DNA from: Lumbricus terrestris
Taxonomy: Eukaryota > Annelida > Clitellata > Crassiclitellata > Lumbricidae
Assembly (NCBI GenBank): GCA_949752735.1
Contig: OX457041.1
Span: 28,506,900 to 28,570,899 of the forward strand
DNA: 64,000 nt
Direction of reading: 5' to 3'
A program made the position numbers and the translations under genes. This document shows positions 44,797 to 56,400 of the stretch, one piece after another (position 1 is the stretch's first letter; every line of letters starts with the position of its first letter). The notes below the pieces were generated by a model, which worked only from the letters and a program-made list of their open reading frames with translations, searched no databases and had not been told where the DNA came from.

Positions 44797-47408
44797 ATGT
44801 CTAGTTTTACCGTAAAACCTGCGCAGGTATTTGCTGCAATAAATAATGCAACCGATCCGGTGGCTGCTTCACATGCGGCAAAATCAAAGCATACTTTGCC
44901 AAATGATTCCAACAAGATTGCGCTGGTTTCATCCGCAGAGACTGCTGTTCGTCCGAAAGACCTACAGGTCACAGCGACTGGAGAAGTCTTATTCGCGCCC
45001 GATGTGTGCCGCATGGTTATAACAGTTTCAAGTCGAAAGGAGGCGGCTCAAGATGTTAAAAACAGTGTCACTAGAAGGCTCGAATATGTTCTGCAAACCT
45101 TGCGAAACCACCAGATAAGAGTGAGTCATTGTTCATTCAGTTTTAAACATTTTAAAGGAACTTCTGTAGCGCCTGTCAACAATACCTCCTAGCCCGACCC
45201 TGTTGAAAGAGAACAGTTCAATAAGGTCGTGAATACAGCGCGGGTAGATGTTACTAACGTCTGGGTAGCAAGTAAACAATATGGTCGTCACAGATAAGGG
45301 CAGTCTCACTTACGGCTCTCACTTACATGTATGCTAAGAGCATACATGTATTTAGTTTTAAGCAAGCAGCACCACATACAAATGGAGCTCTTGTAAAGTA
45401 AATTGTTAACATAATGCATTATGAGAAGTGAAAATGTCACCATGGTGGACCGCTGGACAACTCAGACGGACCAGTTGTTACATTATAATTGGTTGGTCTT
45501 GGTCAGCAGCACTCTTGTGAATCGGTTGTTTCAAAAATTAGAATTATAATTGCTAATATAATTTCTACATTTCTTCAATGCTCAAAAAAGTTAAGTTTAG
45601 TTGGACATGACGCACTGCTCTAATTGTGTATTATTTTGGGAAAATAACTTCACATCCAACATAGGTTTTAGCCTCAGTGTGAACAGTGTACACATTTTGA
45701 TTATTTACATGTGAGATTTTTCTGTTCAGGACAGTGATTTCAAAGTGAGTCAGTCGCTTCAGCGAATTGATGGCCAGTTTCAGCTGGACGTCGACGTTGT
45801 GGTACAGGTCCAGGACTTCAACAAATTTCAGCCGATTTGCAATCTTCTTGTTGAGAAGTTAGATGAACATGTTCGTCTAAGTGGACCAAAATTTGATCAT
45901 ACACCAAGCAAATTGGAAGCTGCCAGGCATGTATCAAGAGACTACAGTATAGATTTCTCTTTTTCAGAAGCTGTTAAAAATATATGTAAATTCAGACCTG
46001 TGGGTTGAAAATACAACATTGTACAGTGTTCACAGAGCTGTCCAATTTGTTTCTCAACTGGTCTTATTCGCAACAAGTGTTTTCTGTCGTGCCATTTCAA
46101 AGCACCTACATTCAAGCAGAGATCTAGCTAGATCAGTGGTTCTCAAACTTCTGCAGGCCACGGTCCGGCAATAAATTTTGGTTGAAGCCTGCGGACCAGT
46201 AACTTAAACGGTGATGAGCACAAACAAATGCGACTCGTATTATAAAAAAGACTATTGTGAGGCTATTTATAATTAGGGATATGTTTCAATATTTAAAACA
46301 TAGATCCCTAACAGCATATAAATTTAATTCTCATCGTTTTATTACATTTTTAAAAGTTAAACTCAAAGTTTCAAACTATATTAGAAGTGAATTTTAATTT
46401 TGTTATAGTAGACTAAGTAGATCTGCAAAATAATTACAGCTAATGACATATTACCAAGGCTGTGTAATTTGTGTGTTAATGATGGAGCAATGGAGCATCT
46501 ACTCGAAATTAAGCACAAAAACCAGGAAAACCACAAAAACATAGATTTAAAAAATTTAATTTTTTAGACTCTTCTCCATGGACCAGTGGTCAATACTCCA
46601 CAGCCGGCACCGTTTTGTGAACCACTGATCTAGATGATATGGTTCGCAGGATTTCACGCTTGATGGAACATCTATTTATCAGGTGTACTGGCACAGTTTT
46701 TTGCTCCAGCAGTCGATTGATTTTGAAGGACTTAAAGCACCAATTTTGTCAAGACTGCAAATGCTTTTAAATGAAAATCTAATCTAATCTTAGAACTTAT
46801 AAAGCATTACGATAAGGCATTAGCCATCAATCAATAACATTTCAAAGCAGCTACAATTCAGTCAATTCCAGAGGTCAGTCTTATGAAGTGTAGAATTTGA
46901 AGGAGGACAACCATGTGGAAAGACAAAAAACATAATAAATCAAGATACCAAAAGACACAGAAGTGAAGATTGTGGCAGTGCATTCCAGAAATATGGATAA
47001 GCAGCAGAAAAACTGCTTTTGCCACCGGTTGTGCTTGCTTTAAAAGGCATGACAAAAGAAAGACAATTGTAGAATCATTTGGTATAATGGCTCATATGTT
47101 AGTAACGAAATGAGTTGATGGTTTATTGTTCTTTTACTTGCAGGAGACAGGCTTCTGTGCTGGCCTTGCGTAATGGCAAGCAGAAGGCAGCTGAACTTGC
47201 TCAGGTGGTTAACGCCAGGGTTGGAAGAGTACTTGGCATACGAGAGGACAGCTGCACTGTGGAGTGGGACAGTGCCAATGCAGAAACATCAAGAGATGCT
47301 GGTCAGCAATGTACCTTTGATCAGTGTGTTAAAGATGCCACTCTGCACATTGTGGCAAAACTCTCTGTTACTTTTGACTTGATGTCCAAGAACAAGGCAA
47401 AGGAATGA
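44797..47408 (+). CDS. IRAK1BP1: IRAK1-binding protein 1 homologue (SIMPL domain), complete, 3 exons, 261 aa
   Basis: Exons 44797-45120, 45730-45926 and 47144-47408 give 786 nt, 261 aa plus stop, almost exactly the usual length of the vertebrate protein (about 260). The SIMPL domain starts near VTATGEVLFAPDVCRMVITV and continues through YVLQTLRNHQIRDSDFKVSQ, CNLLVEKLDEHV and the helix RRQASVLALRNGKQKAAELA to GRVLGI. In vertebrates this protein binds IRAK1 and assists NF-kappaB-dependent transcription in TNF/IL-1 signalling; that role here is by homology only. Intron 1 is GT-AG. Intron 2 begins GC (CCAG|GCATGT) and ends AG: only this donor joins in frame and restores the conserved RRQA block. 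Intron 2 carries a hAT MITE. The first ATG is used; the 44 residues before the domain are poorly conserved in general. Confidence 0.93.
46134..46627. mobile_element. hAT-type MITE in IRAK1BP1 intron 2, 494 bp
   Basis: The left end CAGTGGTTCTCAAACTTC and right end TTTTGTGAACCACTG form an inverted pair. Flanks are AGCTAGAT (46,126-46,133) and ATCTAGAT (46,628-46,635), matching at 7 of 8 bases. The interior is AT-rich with no coding capacity. Its ends are of the same CAGTGGTTC type as those of the element at 31,875-32,238, but the interiors differ. Confidence 0.88.
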
Positions 47409-47500
47409 AAAACTGAATATTTCTAACAAGGCGTCTGGGCCACAGTCTGGCTATTTGTTATATCATATCAATCTATTAGTTATGGTTGTCATTGTCTGTT

Positions 47501-47506
47501 AATAAA
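47501..47506 (+). terminator. polyadenylation signal of IRAK1BP1
   Basis: AATAAA 93 bp after the stop codon, followed about 15 bp on by a GT-rich stretch. Distance and context are typical. Confidence 0.65.
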
Positions 47507-47518
47507 ATATGTATGAGG

Positions 47519-47672
47519 TCAGTGCTTAAAGTGTAGAATACGAAGTGCTTCGACTCCCTTTACCTTTCCAGACTGTACTGGCCTTATAAGTGACAGGACA
47601 GTGTACAGGTCTGAAAATAAGTGCCTGGATTCCATCCATGACTGTGCAGTCACACTCTAAGCCCTGCATGTA
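47519..47672 (+). repeat. dispersed repeat, copy A
   Basis: It starts CAGTGCTTAAAGTG and includes ATAAGTGCCTGGATTCCATCC, CAGTCACACTCTAAGCCC and TGCATGTAGTTAAAAG. Related sequences occur at about 50,697-51,320 (interrupted by a MITE) and 52,320-52,393. The family is unidentified; it has no tRNA-like head and no clear terminal repeats. Confidence 0.7.
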
Positions 47673-48169
47673 GTTAAAAGATTTGTACAAAAGGAACATA
47701 GAAGGAGGATGTATCAAAGCGGTCAATTTCTAATCATTGCTCCTTTTTTTATTTAAGGAGCATGCTACTGACTTGCTCTAAAAGAACTTGTTTGGGTATG
47801 AGTTGCTTGTTAAATTTCAGGTCAGAGCTGTGATAAAATTGGGAAACAGGATGCAACTAAAGCATGTATTCAAACCTGCTAGCATATAAAAATGCTAAAA
47901 ATCTGAGTAATTAATGTAATTTTAAAAAATTCTAATAAAATCACAGTGATAAGTAATTAGCTTATTAAAAGTATCAGAAGTTTTGGGAAAGTAAAAAATG
48001 TGACAGGTAAGAAATAGAATTTGATACGGTTATGTCATTCAGTTGAAATACAAGACTCTTGGACTTGATGCAAAACTGTTGTAGTCATGTGTAGTCCTTG
48101 GTAACGAAACCCCTCAGCTGCTGGATCTACTAGTTATATGGAAATGTTACAGATCTGCAAATTCACTGT

Positions 48170-48437
48170 TCGAGTGCAGTGGTAAATTGCTAGCCTTTCA
48201 CCTTTATATCCAAAGTTCAAACCCTGGAACCAAATAGGAAATCAGCAATTCCTTATTGAGCAGCACATCAAGTTATCTTGTTCAATAGTCCGTTGCTTTC
48301 AGTAGTAAGATCATTTATTACATCTGACCAATCAAACTTTGTTTCATAAATCTCTCGTGTCTGTTTTCTTTTGCTATGGTTGGGCTGGGAGCGCCCCGAG
48401 TAGATCTCTTGAGGGGGCGCTATATAAGAATGAATGA
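48170..48437 (+). repeat. tRNA-derived SINE, moderately diverged
   Basis: GTGCAGTGGTAAATTGCTAGC resembles an A box and AGTTCAAACCCTGG a B box. The downstream part carries CATCTGACCAATCAAACTTTG, GGGAGCGCCCCGAG and GGGGGCGCTATATAAGAATG, with an AATGAATGAA tail. This links the tail family to a tRNA-like head. Confidence 0.75.
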
Positions 48438-49599
48438 ACTTAACTTCTGCTGTGTATATAGTCCTCAGTGCGTGGGACACATACGGGCATTGACCCAGGT
48501 TGTCCTTCATGCCTCTCCCAATATTCTCTTCATTTAGACAAGGTGGTCTAGCTGCTCCAAGATGTTAATGGTATGGAGCAGACCTGCTGACCGGACCTGT
48601 TGAAGCTGGGTAGCATGACGCGAGACAGACTCAGACAGAGAGTGGCGTCGAACTCTTACGGGCATTGAACCCAATGATATTGATGATGATAGTCCTCAGT
48701 GTTATCAACCTGGTTATTTCAGACTTGATTAGAATGGTGCTAGAGAATAAACTGGTCTGTGTCTACTCAGCTTTTGAGTGTCGATAATAAATATACAAGA
48801 CTTTATGATACTCGGATTGCATTAATTAACAAAGGAGTGATCAGCTATATGATATCTTAACCTGAAAAAGTTTGTTGCAGTTGGCTGTCGAAACAATTTC
48901 ATGCTGCCTTTATCAGGATAAAATTTTAGCATAGACCATGTGATACTCATCTTTGAACTGTTTTAATGGCATTAATTAGTATCGACATTGTATTAGTAAA
49001 TCAAAACTTAGTGTTAGTCAATATTGAATATGAAGTAATGTAATTCTGTACACTATGGACTTTAATTTATATGGTAATGTGGTATTTGGAATTATCTACC
49101 ACAAAAGACTTGACTTGCTTGCCAACTTACAAAACTGTTAATATCACAATAATATTATGCTATGTGGAGCGGTGGATGGGAGGTTCTTTGCAGCAGTCCT
49201 GCTTGATCAAGGACATGTCTTGAACCCACTCCTACCATTGAGGCCACAGCCTGATTACATGAGGCCAAGACTGCATGCTCGAATTATCCCTAGGGTGGAC
49301 ACACTGGACAGCCTAATGAGATATTCATTTTTAACAAGGTTGCTTTATCTTAATTTAATGTCGTGTCATGTAAACCAAAGTGCAGTATAAATAGTTGGTG
49401 ATTATAAGAACATGCTTATGCTGGATTTAGTATTGTGTGTTATTTTAAAACATTTTCATTGTTATTGACTTTATAGATTATGTATCTTTATTATACCATG
49501 TCTACTTATAGTTGGTGAGCAGTGGCAAAGGATTTAGACAGCAGTGCTGTGAATGTAGAGTCTACACTTAGCTTCAATTTTTGTGCCAGCACAGTGCAT

Positions 49600-49745
49600 T
49601 TATTGTATTGCATTAAAACATTTATAAAGCGCTTTAATATGGGAACCGTTCAGAGGCACTCCCAGTGTGCAAGGTCATGAGAGAAGAAATAGGTTTTGAG
49701 AAAAGCCAAAAAGGAGGCGTTACCAGCTAGAATTTGAGATCAAGT
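49600..49745 (-). repeat. SINE-like tail fragment
   Basis: ATTGCATTAAAACATTTATA, AAAGCGCTTT, GTTCAGAGGCACTCCCAG and GAAAAGCCAAAAAGGAGGCG in the order seen for reversed tail fragments. No head visible. Confidence 0.5.
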
Positions 49746-49911
49746 ATTTGGAGACACATTTTGGCACAAAGGCAGAAATCGTTATCACATATATATGCTT
49801 CTGATTATATTTATTTTAAAACATGTAGGCATACTAACAATCTCAAAAATAAGTACAAAGTAGCCATAATATACAGAATGGAGAAATCTTGTCGCCCGAT
49901 GTTCCGAAAGG

Positions 49912-49914
<3 letters not shown>

Positions 49915-49974
<60 letters not shown>
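49915..49974. repeat. (GA)n microsatellite
   Basis: Almost 60 bp of uninterrupted GA dinucleotides. Confidence 0.98.
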
Positions 49975-49976
<2 letters not shown>

Positions 49977-50479
49977 ATAATATTATACTGTCAATTATGC
50001 TAATGGAATATAAACCTAATCTTGAACAACTGCGCGGGATGTGACGCAGAACAGAACGGAGTGGAGAAGAGTGGTCATGAGACTCATGACGGTCGCTAGA
50101 GTTCCTCGAACTGACGGCACAATACCTACGGCTTCCTGGGCACTCCTGCCTGCTGAATATATATCAGATCATTCTGTTTACAAAGACCGGAAGTTGCCAA
50201 CAGTAGTTTTTCCAATTATTATCGCACTCCTTACAGTAATAATAGGAACGTTAAGAACCTTTTTACAAAGAGTCCTAGTGATTACTTTCTTACTTGACGC
50301 CGTGTCAATTGTCCATCGCGCACCGGACCGCTATGCGCTTGACATCTTATTTCTACATTGGTGGATCATTAGCGAAATTTTGTTCAAGGATTTCAGATGC
50401 AAAGTTATTAAAAAGCGCTGTTTGTCTGCTGATTAACTTTCCCCAATTGAATAGACGGAATCTATACAGAGAAGCAGAC

Positions 50480-53400
50480 ATGGCACCAAAGAGAAAGGTG
50501 ACAAGAAAGTTGTTGTTTTGCTATAACAGAGGTTCGGGTTATTGTTTTGTGTATTGCCAGCGATGGATTGGCGCGTTATTGCTCGACGAAGATATAGATA
50601 TACTATTTATTCCAATAATTATGATCCAAAGCTATGTTCAAAAAGGGTTCATCGGAATATCTAATTTCTGCTTTGTGGTATTTCGTATACCAGGCAGTCC
50701 GTGCTTAAAGTGGAAAAAGAAGTGCCTGGACGCTCCTTACATTTCCTGGCTGTGCTGACCAAATGGCAGGACGCCGCTCAGATTTGCAATTTGCAAATAA
50801 GTGCCCGGACGCCGTTGTCACGAAATAGAGTATCCCCCGTATTAATTGTATCCCCCCCAAATTAGAAAAAGTCGAAGAAACCGCTTCCGCGTGTATTTTG
50901 TTTTGCAAATTGATTTTCAACTGCTTTGTTTTGAACAATGACACTAACAGGTATGTTTATTCCTACTAGATAGATTGTTTTGCCCTGTTTTAGAGCACTT
51001 AAAACATTTAAAACACTTAAAAACACTCAGAGTCACTAAATAAATTCGAGTTACCTTTATCTGAGCATTGCCTAGGACACTTAAAACAATTAGAGTCACT
51101 TTAAATTTTGATTACGGCATACATTTATTATGCGCATTTTTCAAAAAAGGGGATAGAATGGTTTATCCCTCCGGATAGTATAGACCGGTTAATTCCATCC
51201 GGGGGATAGATTAATTCATCCCCCCGGATAGCTTTCAGGGGGGATACTCCGTTTCGTGTCACCGTCCATGATCGTCCAATCACACTTTCAGCCCTGCAGG
51301 CAATTGATCGAACATCAAGGATTTACCATGGAGCCTTAAAATTTCCAGATGCGCTACTTAAATTCAGTTAAATGTGTTTATTGGAAGCAATTATGCTGAC
51401 ACCGACACAATTTAAACAATAGGCCAGTATTTATGAAGGTATCTTAGCTTAAGCACTGACTAAGCCTTAAGATGCTACTACCAAAGACACATCTTTGAGT
51501 TTGTGACAAGCCGTATTCACAATTTAATAAGAGGACTTTTTGTAAGTCTGTGACTAAATCGTGGTTATAATAAGTGTGCATGTGCAAGAGATATTATTGG
51601 GCGGTCGTCCGCATATGTAAATATACAAAGATATAAACATGGTTGCATCGCTCACGGGAAGATTTCTGGGGCGGTACTTTATATGCGATCTAGATATATC
51701 TTGTCACACATTAATGGCATTTTGTGACGGTGAAATATAATAGCTAGCTTGCTTTCATCTGAGGTAACGATTTTATTTTTGTAAAGGGATTTTATGGGAA
51801 AAAAGAGAAAAGTAATAAAAGTAATAATACTGTTATAATCTGGTCAATATTTACCCTGGTCAGCCTTATGCGACAAAAGACAGTGCTGAAAGATAGGAAC
51901 CTAAATAGAAAAGGCATTGGCGATCTAAAAGACAATTTTCGTTAAATCCTTCTCTGCTTAGATTTTGCATAAACAAAAACACATCTGCCAGAAACTGAAG
52001 ATCAAATTTGCACAGAGTCCTTGACTTCAATATGGGTCTTTTGATGACTTTTTGTTATGCGATACTAACTTCTCGTACTGTTTCAGAAGTCTGCAGGTGC
52101 CAAGAATGGAGAACCAGCTGAAAAGAAGCAGAAGGTATATAAATATCTTGGCTTTTTGATCACATTGTATTTTGTTAAATACAATTTGAAATGTTTTCTT
52201 CTCTGCAAGGAAATAGCACCTTAACAATATGTGCGTGATATTTAGGAATTTACAAATAACTTAAGTAACTCGTTTTCAATGTTTTGTGATGCACAATTTA
52301 TATAATTATAATATAATTATGATAAGTGCCTGGACACCATCCATGACAGTTTAGTCACACTTTAAGTCATGCAGGCAATTAGTTGAACATCAAGGCAATT
52401 TAGGAAACTTGTACAGGTGAATGTAACTGCTGCTGTTTCTTTTGCATGTCAAAGATAGTCAAGCAAATTTGGGCAATAAGATAGTCTTTATGTATCTTAT
52501 TTTGAATATTACTGCTTTTTATATTCTTTTAAATTTAATCATATTTTGAAAGCATTTTGTTATGGATAAATTTTGTATGGAAAAAGTAATTGCTCATTCA
52601 TTTCTAATGTAGAAGGCATCAAGTGGTTGCACAGTTAACTGTAAACGTCTTATGTGCATGCAGTTAACTTGCAGAGTGCATGCTAGTCTAGCAGTTAGCA
52701 TGTTGGACATCTGTCCAGATGTTTGGTGCTCAAATCACTGAGCACTAGAAAGGTATTTTTGCTCCACTGGTTCCCTTAAGTGAATCTGGCTATGAAATGC
52801 ACTGAGTACACCGACTATACGACTTGACTATACATAGTCAGTGGTAAGTTCAGTGGGTTACAAGTCTGACTGACCACACGCCCTCTGATGAAGTCGGTAG
52901 AGCTGCCTATTGGCTTATTCTTGATGTTAGCTGAAGGGATTGCTCTACTTCTGACTTAAAGTGATTGTTTACCTTTGTAGACAGCAGCACCAAAAAAGAC
53001 AAGAGAGCCGATTCCTGAAGTTTCAGCGATTGATTTTGCGTCAGTGGCAACATCACCCGATGGAAATATATTTAACATGAAATTTGCATCGTGGAACGTC
53101 AATGGCATCCGAGCCTGGTGTGAGGTTCGTTACTGATAAATAAGGCTGCCGTTGAGCCCCAAATGCATTGACACCTGTGTGTAGGGTCACAAAATCAATG
53201 CCCGAAACTGAACTGAAGAAGCATTGTACGTTAAGTAAATTGAATATTTAAAGCTTTGTCATGTTGATCTCAGATTACAGACATAGGTGCATGTGAAGCT
53301 GGTGAGTTGAAGCTGTATGTACCAACATTGCAGAATTAGGCGCCAGGGTGGTTAGCACCAGAACCTATTTAATATTTAATTGCTGGCTATTATAAGACCA

Positions 53401-56400
53401 ACTATGGGCCATTGGGCTCCCATATACCCCGGTAATTAATAAGGTTATTATTACAGAGGTCCTTGTACCAGCTTTATTGTAAGCTAATTACACTAACTTT
53501 GAATTAGGCCTTAGTGCAAAGACCTGGTGTATTTCTAAACAGAGTGTCCTAGGTAGAGCTCAACAACCTCTTGTATTATATATCCTAGTGCGTATATTGA
53601 ATAAAATACGGTCTTCTGCACAGCATAATATTTCATAACTTCCAATAGCCAATTTAGATGGCATATGTTTATCTTTCAATCAGAATCAGATATGCCATTT
53701 ATGTTCTGCATTTGTGTGCTAGAATGTCTGCAGGTGACAGTTTTATGTTAAACTTAAGAATTCTCCTGTTTTCAAGTTGGTAATTTAAGTATTGGTGGTG
53801 CAACTTGGTCTTAGTATTATTAAGGTGATAGCTTTTAAAAATTACGTGGTCATTTATCTCGTGTTTCTGGAAATGTGTCTTTCGCAGAAAAATGGGCATT
53901 CATACATTGTATCTGAAGATCCAGATATATTCTGCCTGCAAGAGACAAAGTGTGACAAAGACAACATTCCAGAGGATGTAAAAATAAAAGGATACCATAT
54001 CTACTGGTTGTCTGGAGACAAAGATGGCTACTCAGGAACGGGACTCTACTCCAAACAGGAACCGATAAAAGTATCATATGGTATAGGTACGTAGAAATTG
54101 TTTATAAGAAACACAGCAGACTTGTGTGTCTACAGCTTGTGTTATGCCAAGTTTGTTCTGTGTACAATCTTTTTATTAGCTATTTTCAGGATATACTGGT
54201 TGCCAGCTTCCATGTCTTGAACTGACTGCCAGTTGTAAAACAATGTAAGAGAGATATTTCAAGTGATGTAGTGAAGTATCATATAGTGTCAGTGTTGCTA
54301 AGCAGAGGCAGTTGGAATACTATTGCAGATGTTTAGGCCCAGTTGCTCCTTTGTTACTTTGCAGAAATTAATTATTTTCCTCAGTTTAAAGTTAACACCC
54401 TCTCTTCGACATGTGTAATCTAATCTGAAGACTTTTTGCATCAGTGTATGACTTAATCTATGACTTTTTCGATTAATTTTATTGCATTTTATTTTTAGCC
54501 TTTACTTGGGTTGTGTTTGTTAGGTCACAAGAAGCACGACAAAGAGGGTCGTGTAATTACAGCAGAATTTGAGAAGTTCTACTTTGTTACGGCTTGTGAG
54601 TCTCATTCGGCACAGTTGCTGCTATGTCCTTTAACCAATTGTTATAGTTGATTAAGTATTCGGTTATAGATGAAATTCTACTCAGGTTTCTTGTCTTTCG
54701 TCTTAACCGAATTGCACTTCAGACATAAGTCATCTGACCATTTGAAATGACTTCTAATTCTAAGACGATGAACTTGAACCTGATGGGTATTTGTCCTTTT
54801 GACAGACGGTGCTTGCAACTTATTTTATCAATTCAGTATATGCATGCTATTATTTTCATTAATTTTTTTAGAACCACTGTTTAATGAATAAACATCAATC
54901 ATGGCGGTGAGCAATAATGAGTAGAGGACTTGAGCAATAATGAGTAGAGGATTTGAGCAATAATGAGTAGAGGACTTGAGCAATAATGAGTAGAGGACTT
55001 GAGCAATAATGAGTAATAATAATAATAATAATAATAAGACGATTTATATAGCGCCGTAGTTCAGCCGAGGACGAAGGAAAAGGCGCTGAGGACGAAGGAA
55101 AAGGCGCTGTAGAGGACTTGATCAATAATGAGTAGAGGACTTGATCAATAATGAGTAGAGGACTTGATCAATAATGAGTAGAGGACTTGAGCAATAATGA
55201 GTAGAGGACTTGAGCAATAATGAGTAGAGGACTTGAGCAATATTTAATGAGTAGAGGACTTGCTCATGCTCGCTATGTAGTAACCATCGCAGGGAAGACT
55301 CAGAGTTGTGTTCTACACGTTGCAAAGCAAGTGCTCTAACAGCAGTAAGTATGTTAAAGTATGTATCAATGCGATTGCATAATGCTTTTTCATAGCCTCA
55401 TAAAAGGCGGTTAACCATGACAATCTTGTGACATTTCTCAGATATTCCGAACTCTGGACGGGGTCTTCCACGCCTTCCATATCGTGAGGAATGGGATGCA
55501 GATTTTATGGAATACCTGAAGGGTCTTGATAAAGTGAAGCCAGTCATTCTTTGTGGAGATCTGAATGTGGCTCATGAAGAAATTGGTAAGTTCTTTATTT
55601 ACACCATCCATGGTTCTAATTTTCTAATATGTCTGACAGTTCCAGTTCAACAGTTGAAGGATTTTCCAGAATACTAAAGAGTTATGTTTCATTAAGTTTT
55701 GTGTGTGGTTGGCTCATCATTGCACAGTTGAATCGGTATCAATATTGAATTGGAGTTAAAAGTTCTAGTTCAAATGTCGAATTGAATCAGAGGTTGGTTC
55801 TAGTTGTTTGGGATTCCTGTAGTTTGTACTTGATAACACAGACAAACAACAGAAACTGGTTTGAATATACTAATGTAAGCCTACTAATTTTCCTGCAGTT
55901 CGAAATCAATTAAACTAAAAATTAGGTTAACTAACAAATTCAACATTACCAAATAGTTTAAAAATATTAATTCCTATTATACATTCAGGTTTTGTACAAT
56001 TCATATAGTTTAGTCTTTGATAACTAATTCAGCAATTGGCCCTATGAACAATGACCTATGAACACTGTCACGCAGTGGACAATTAAAAAAGTGTTTGACA
56101 AAGCATGTTTTTTAATTACAGTGTCATTTTGAATCACATACTGATGTCCGATTTGTTTTTAAAACAAATCAAATTTTTTATTGGTACGCTTGCAAAAAAC
56201 AAGCTCACAAAGGCATAAACAGAAATTATAAAAAGCATAGCATAGGCATAAACGGCCTAACTGCTTTTTTGAATCGAACATCAAAAGCTTTGTAGGTCCC
56301 TAATCCAAGGATTGAAATAAGTAAGACATTCTTGTCAATCTCCTTTGGACTCCACATCAACTCAATTTGTCTTATCATGTAAGAAATTCACTGCAAAACA

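Larger units (their letters stand above)
47680..50020. other. intergenic region between IRAK1BP1 and APEX1
   Basis: No gene supported. It contains a SINE (48,170-48,437), a SINE tail (49,600-49,745) and a long (GA)n tract (49,915-49,974). The open frame at 49,157-49,390 shows no recognisable motif. Confidence 0.5.

Noticed and set aside
45927..46008. IRAK1BP1 ending within exon 2 as a short protein
   Set aside because: It would lose the C-terminal third of the conserved domain. The GC-AG junction to exon 3 restores both frame and family length.
49157..49390. 77-residue open frame between IRAK1BP1 and APEX1
   Set aside because: No recognisable domain, no splice partners and no promoter or polyadenylation context; could be an old repeat fragment but not demonstrable.
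50041..50436. 131-residue open frame upstream of APEX1
   Set aside because: Composition is unlike the neighbouring genes, no family match, and it overlaps a second frame; probably 5' flanking sequence of APEX1.
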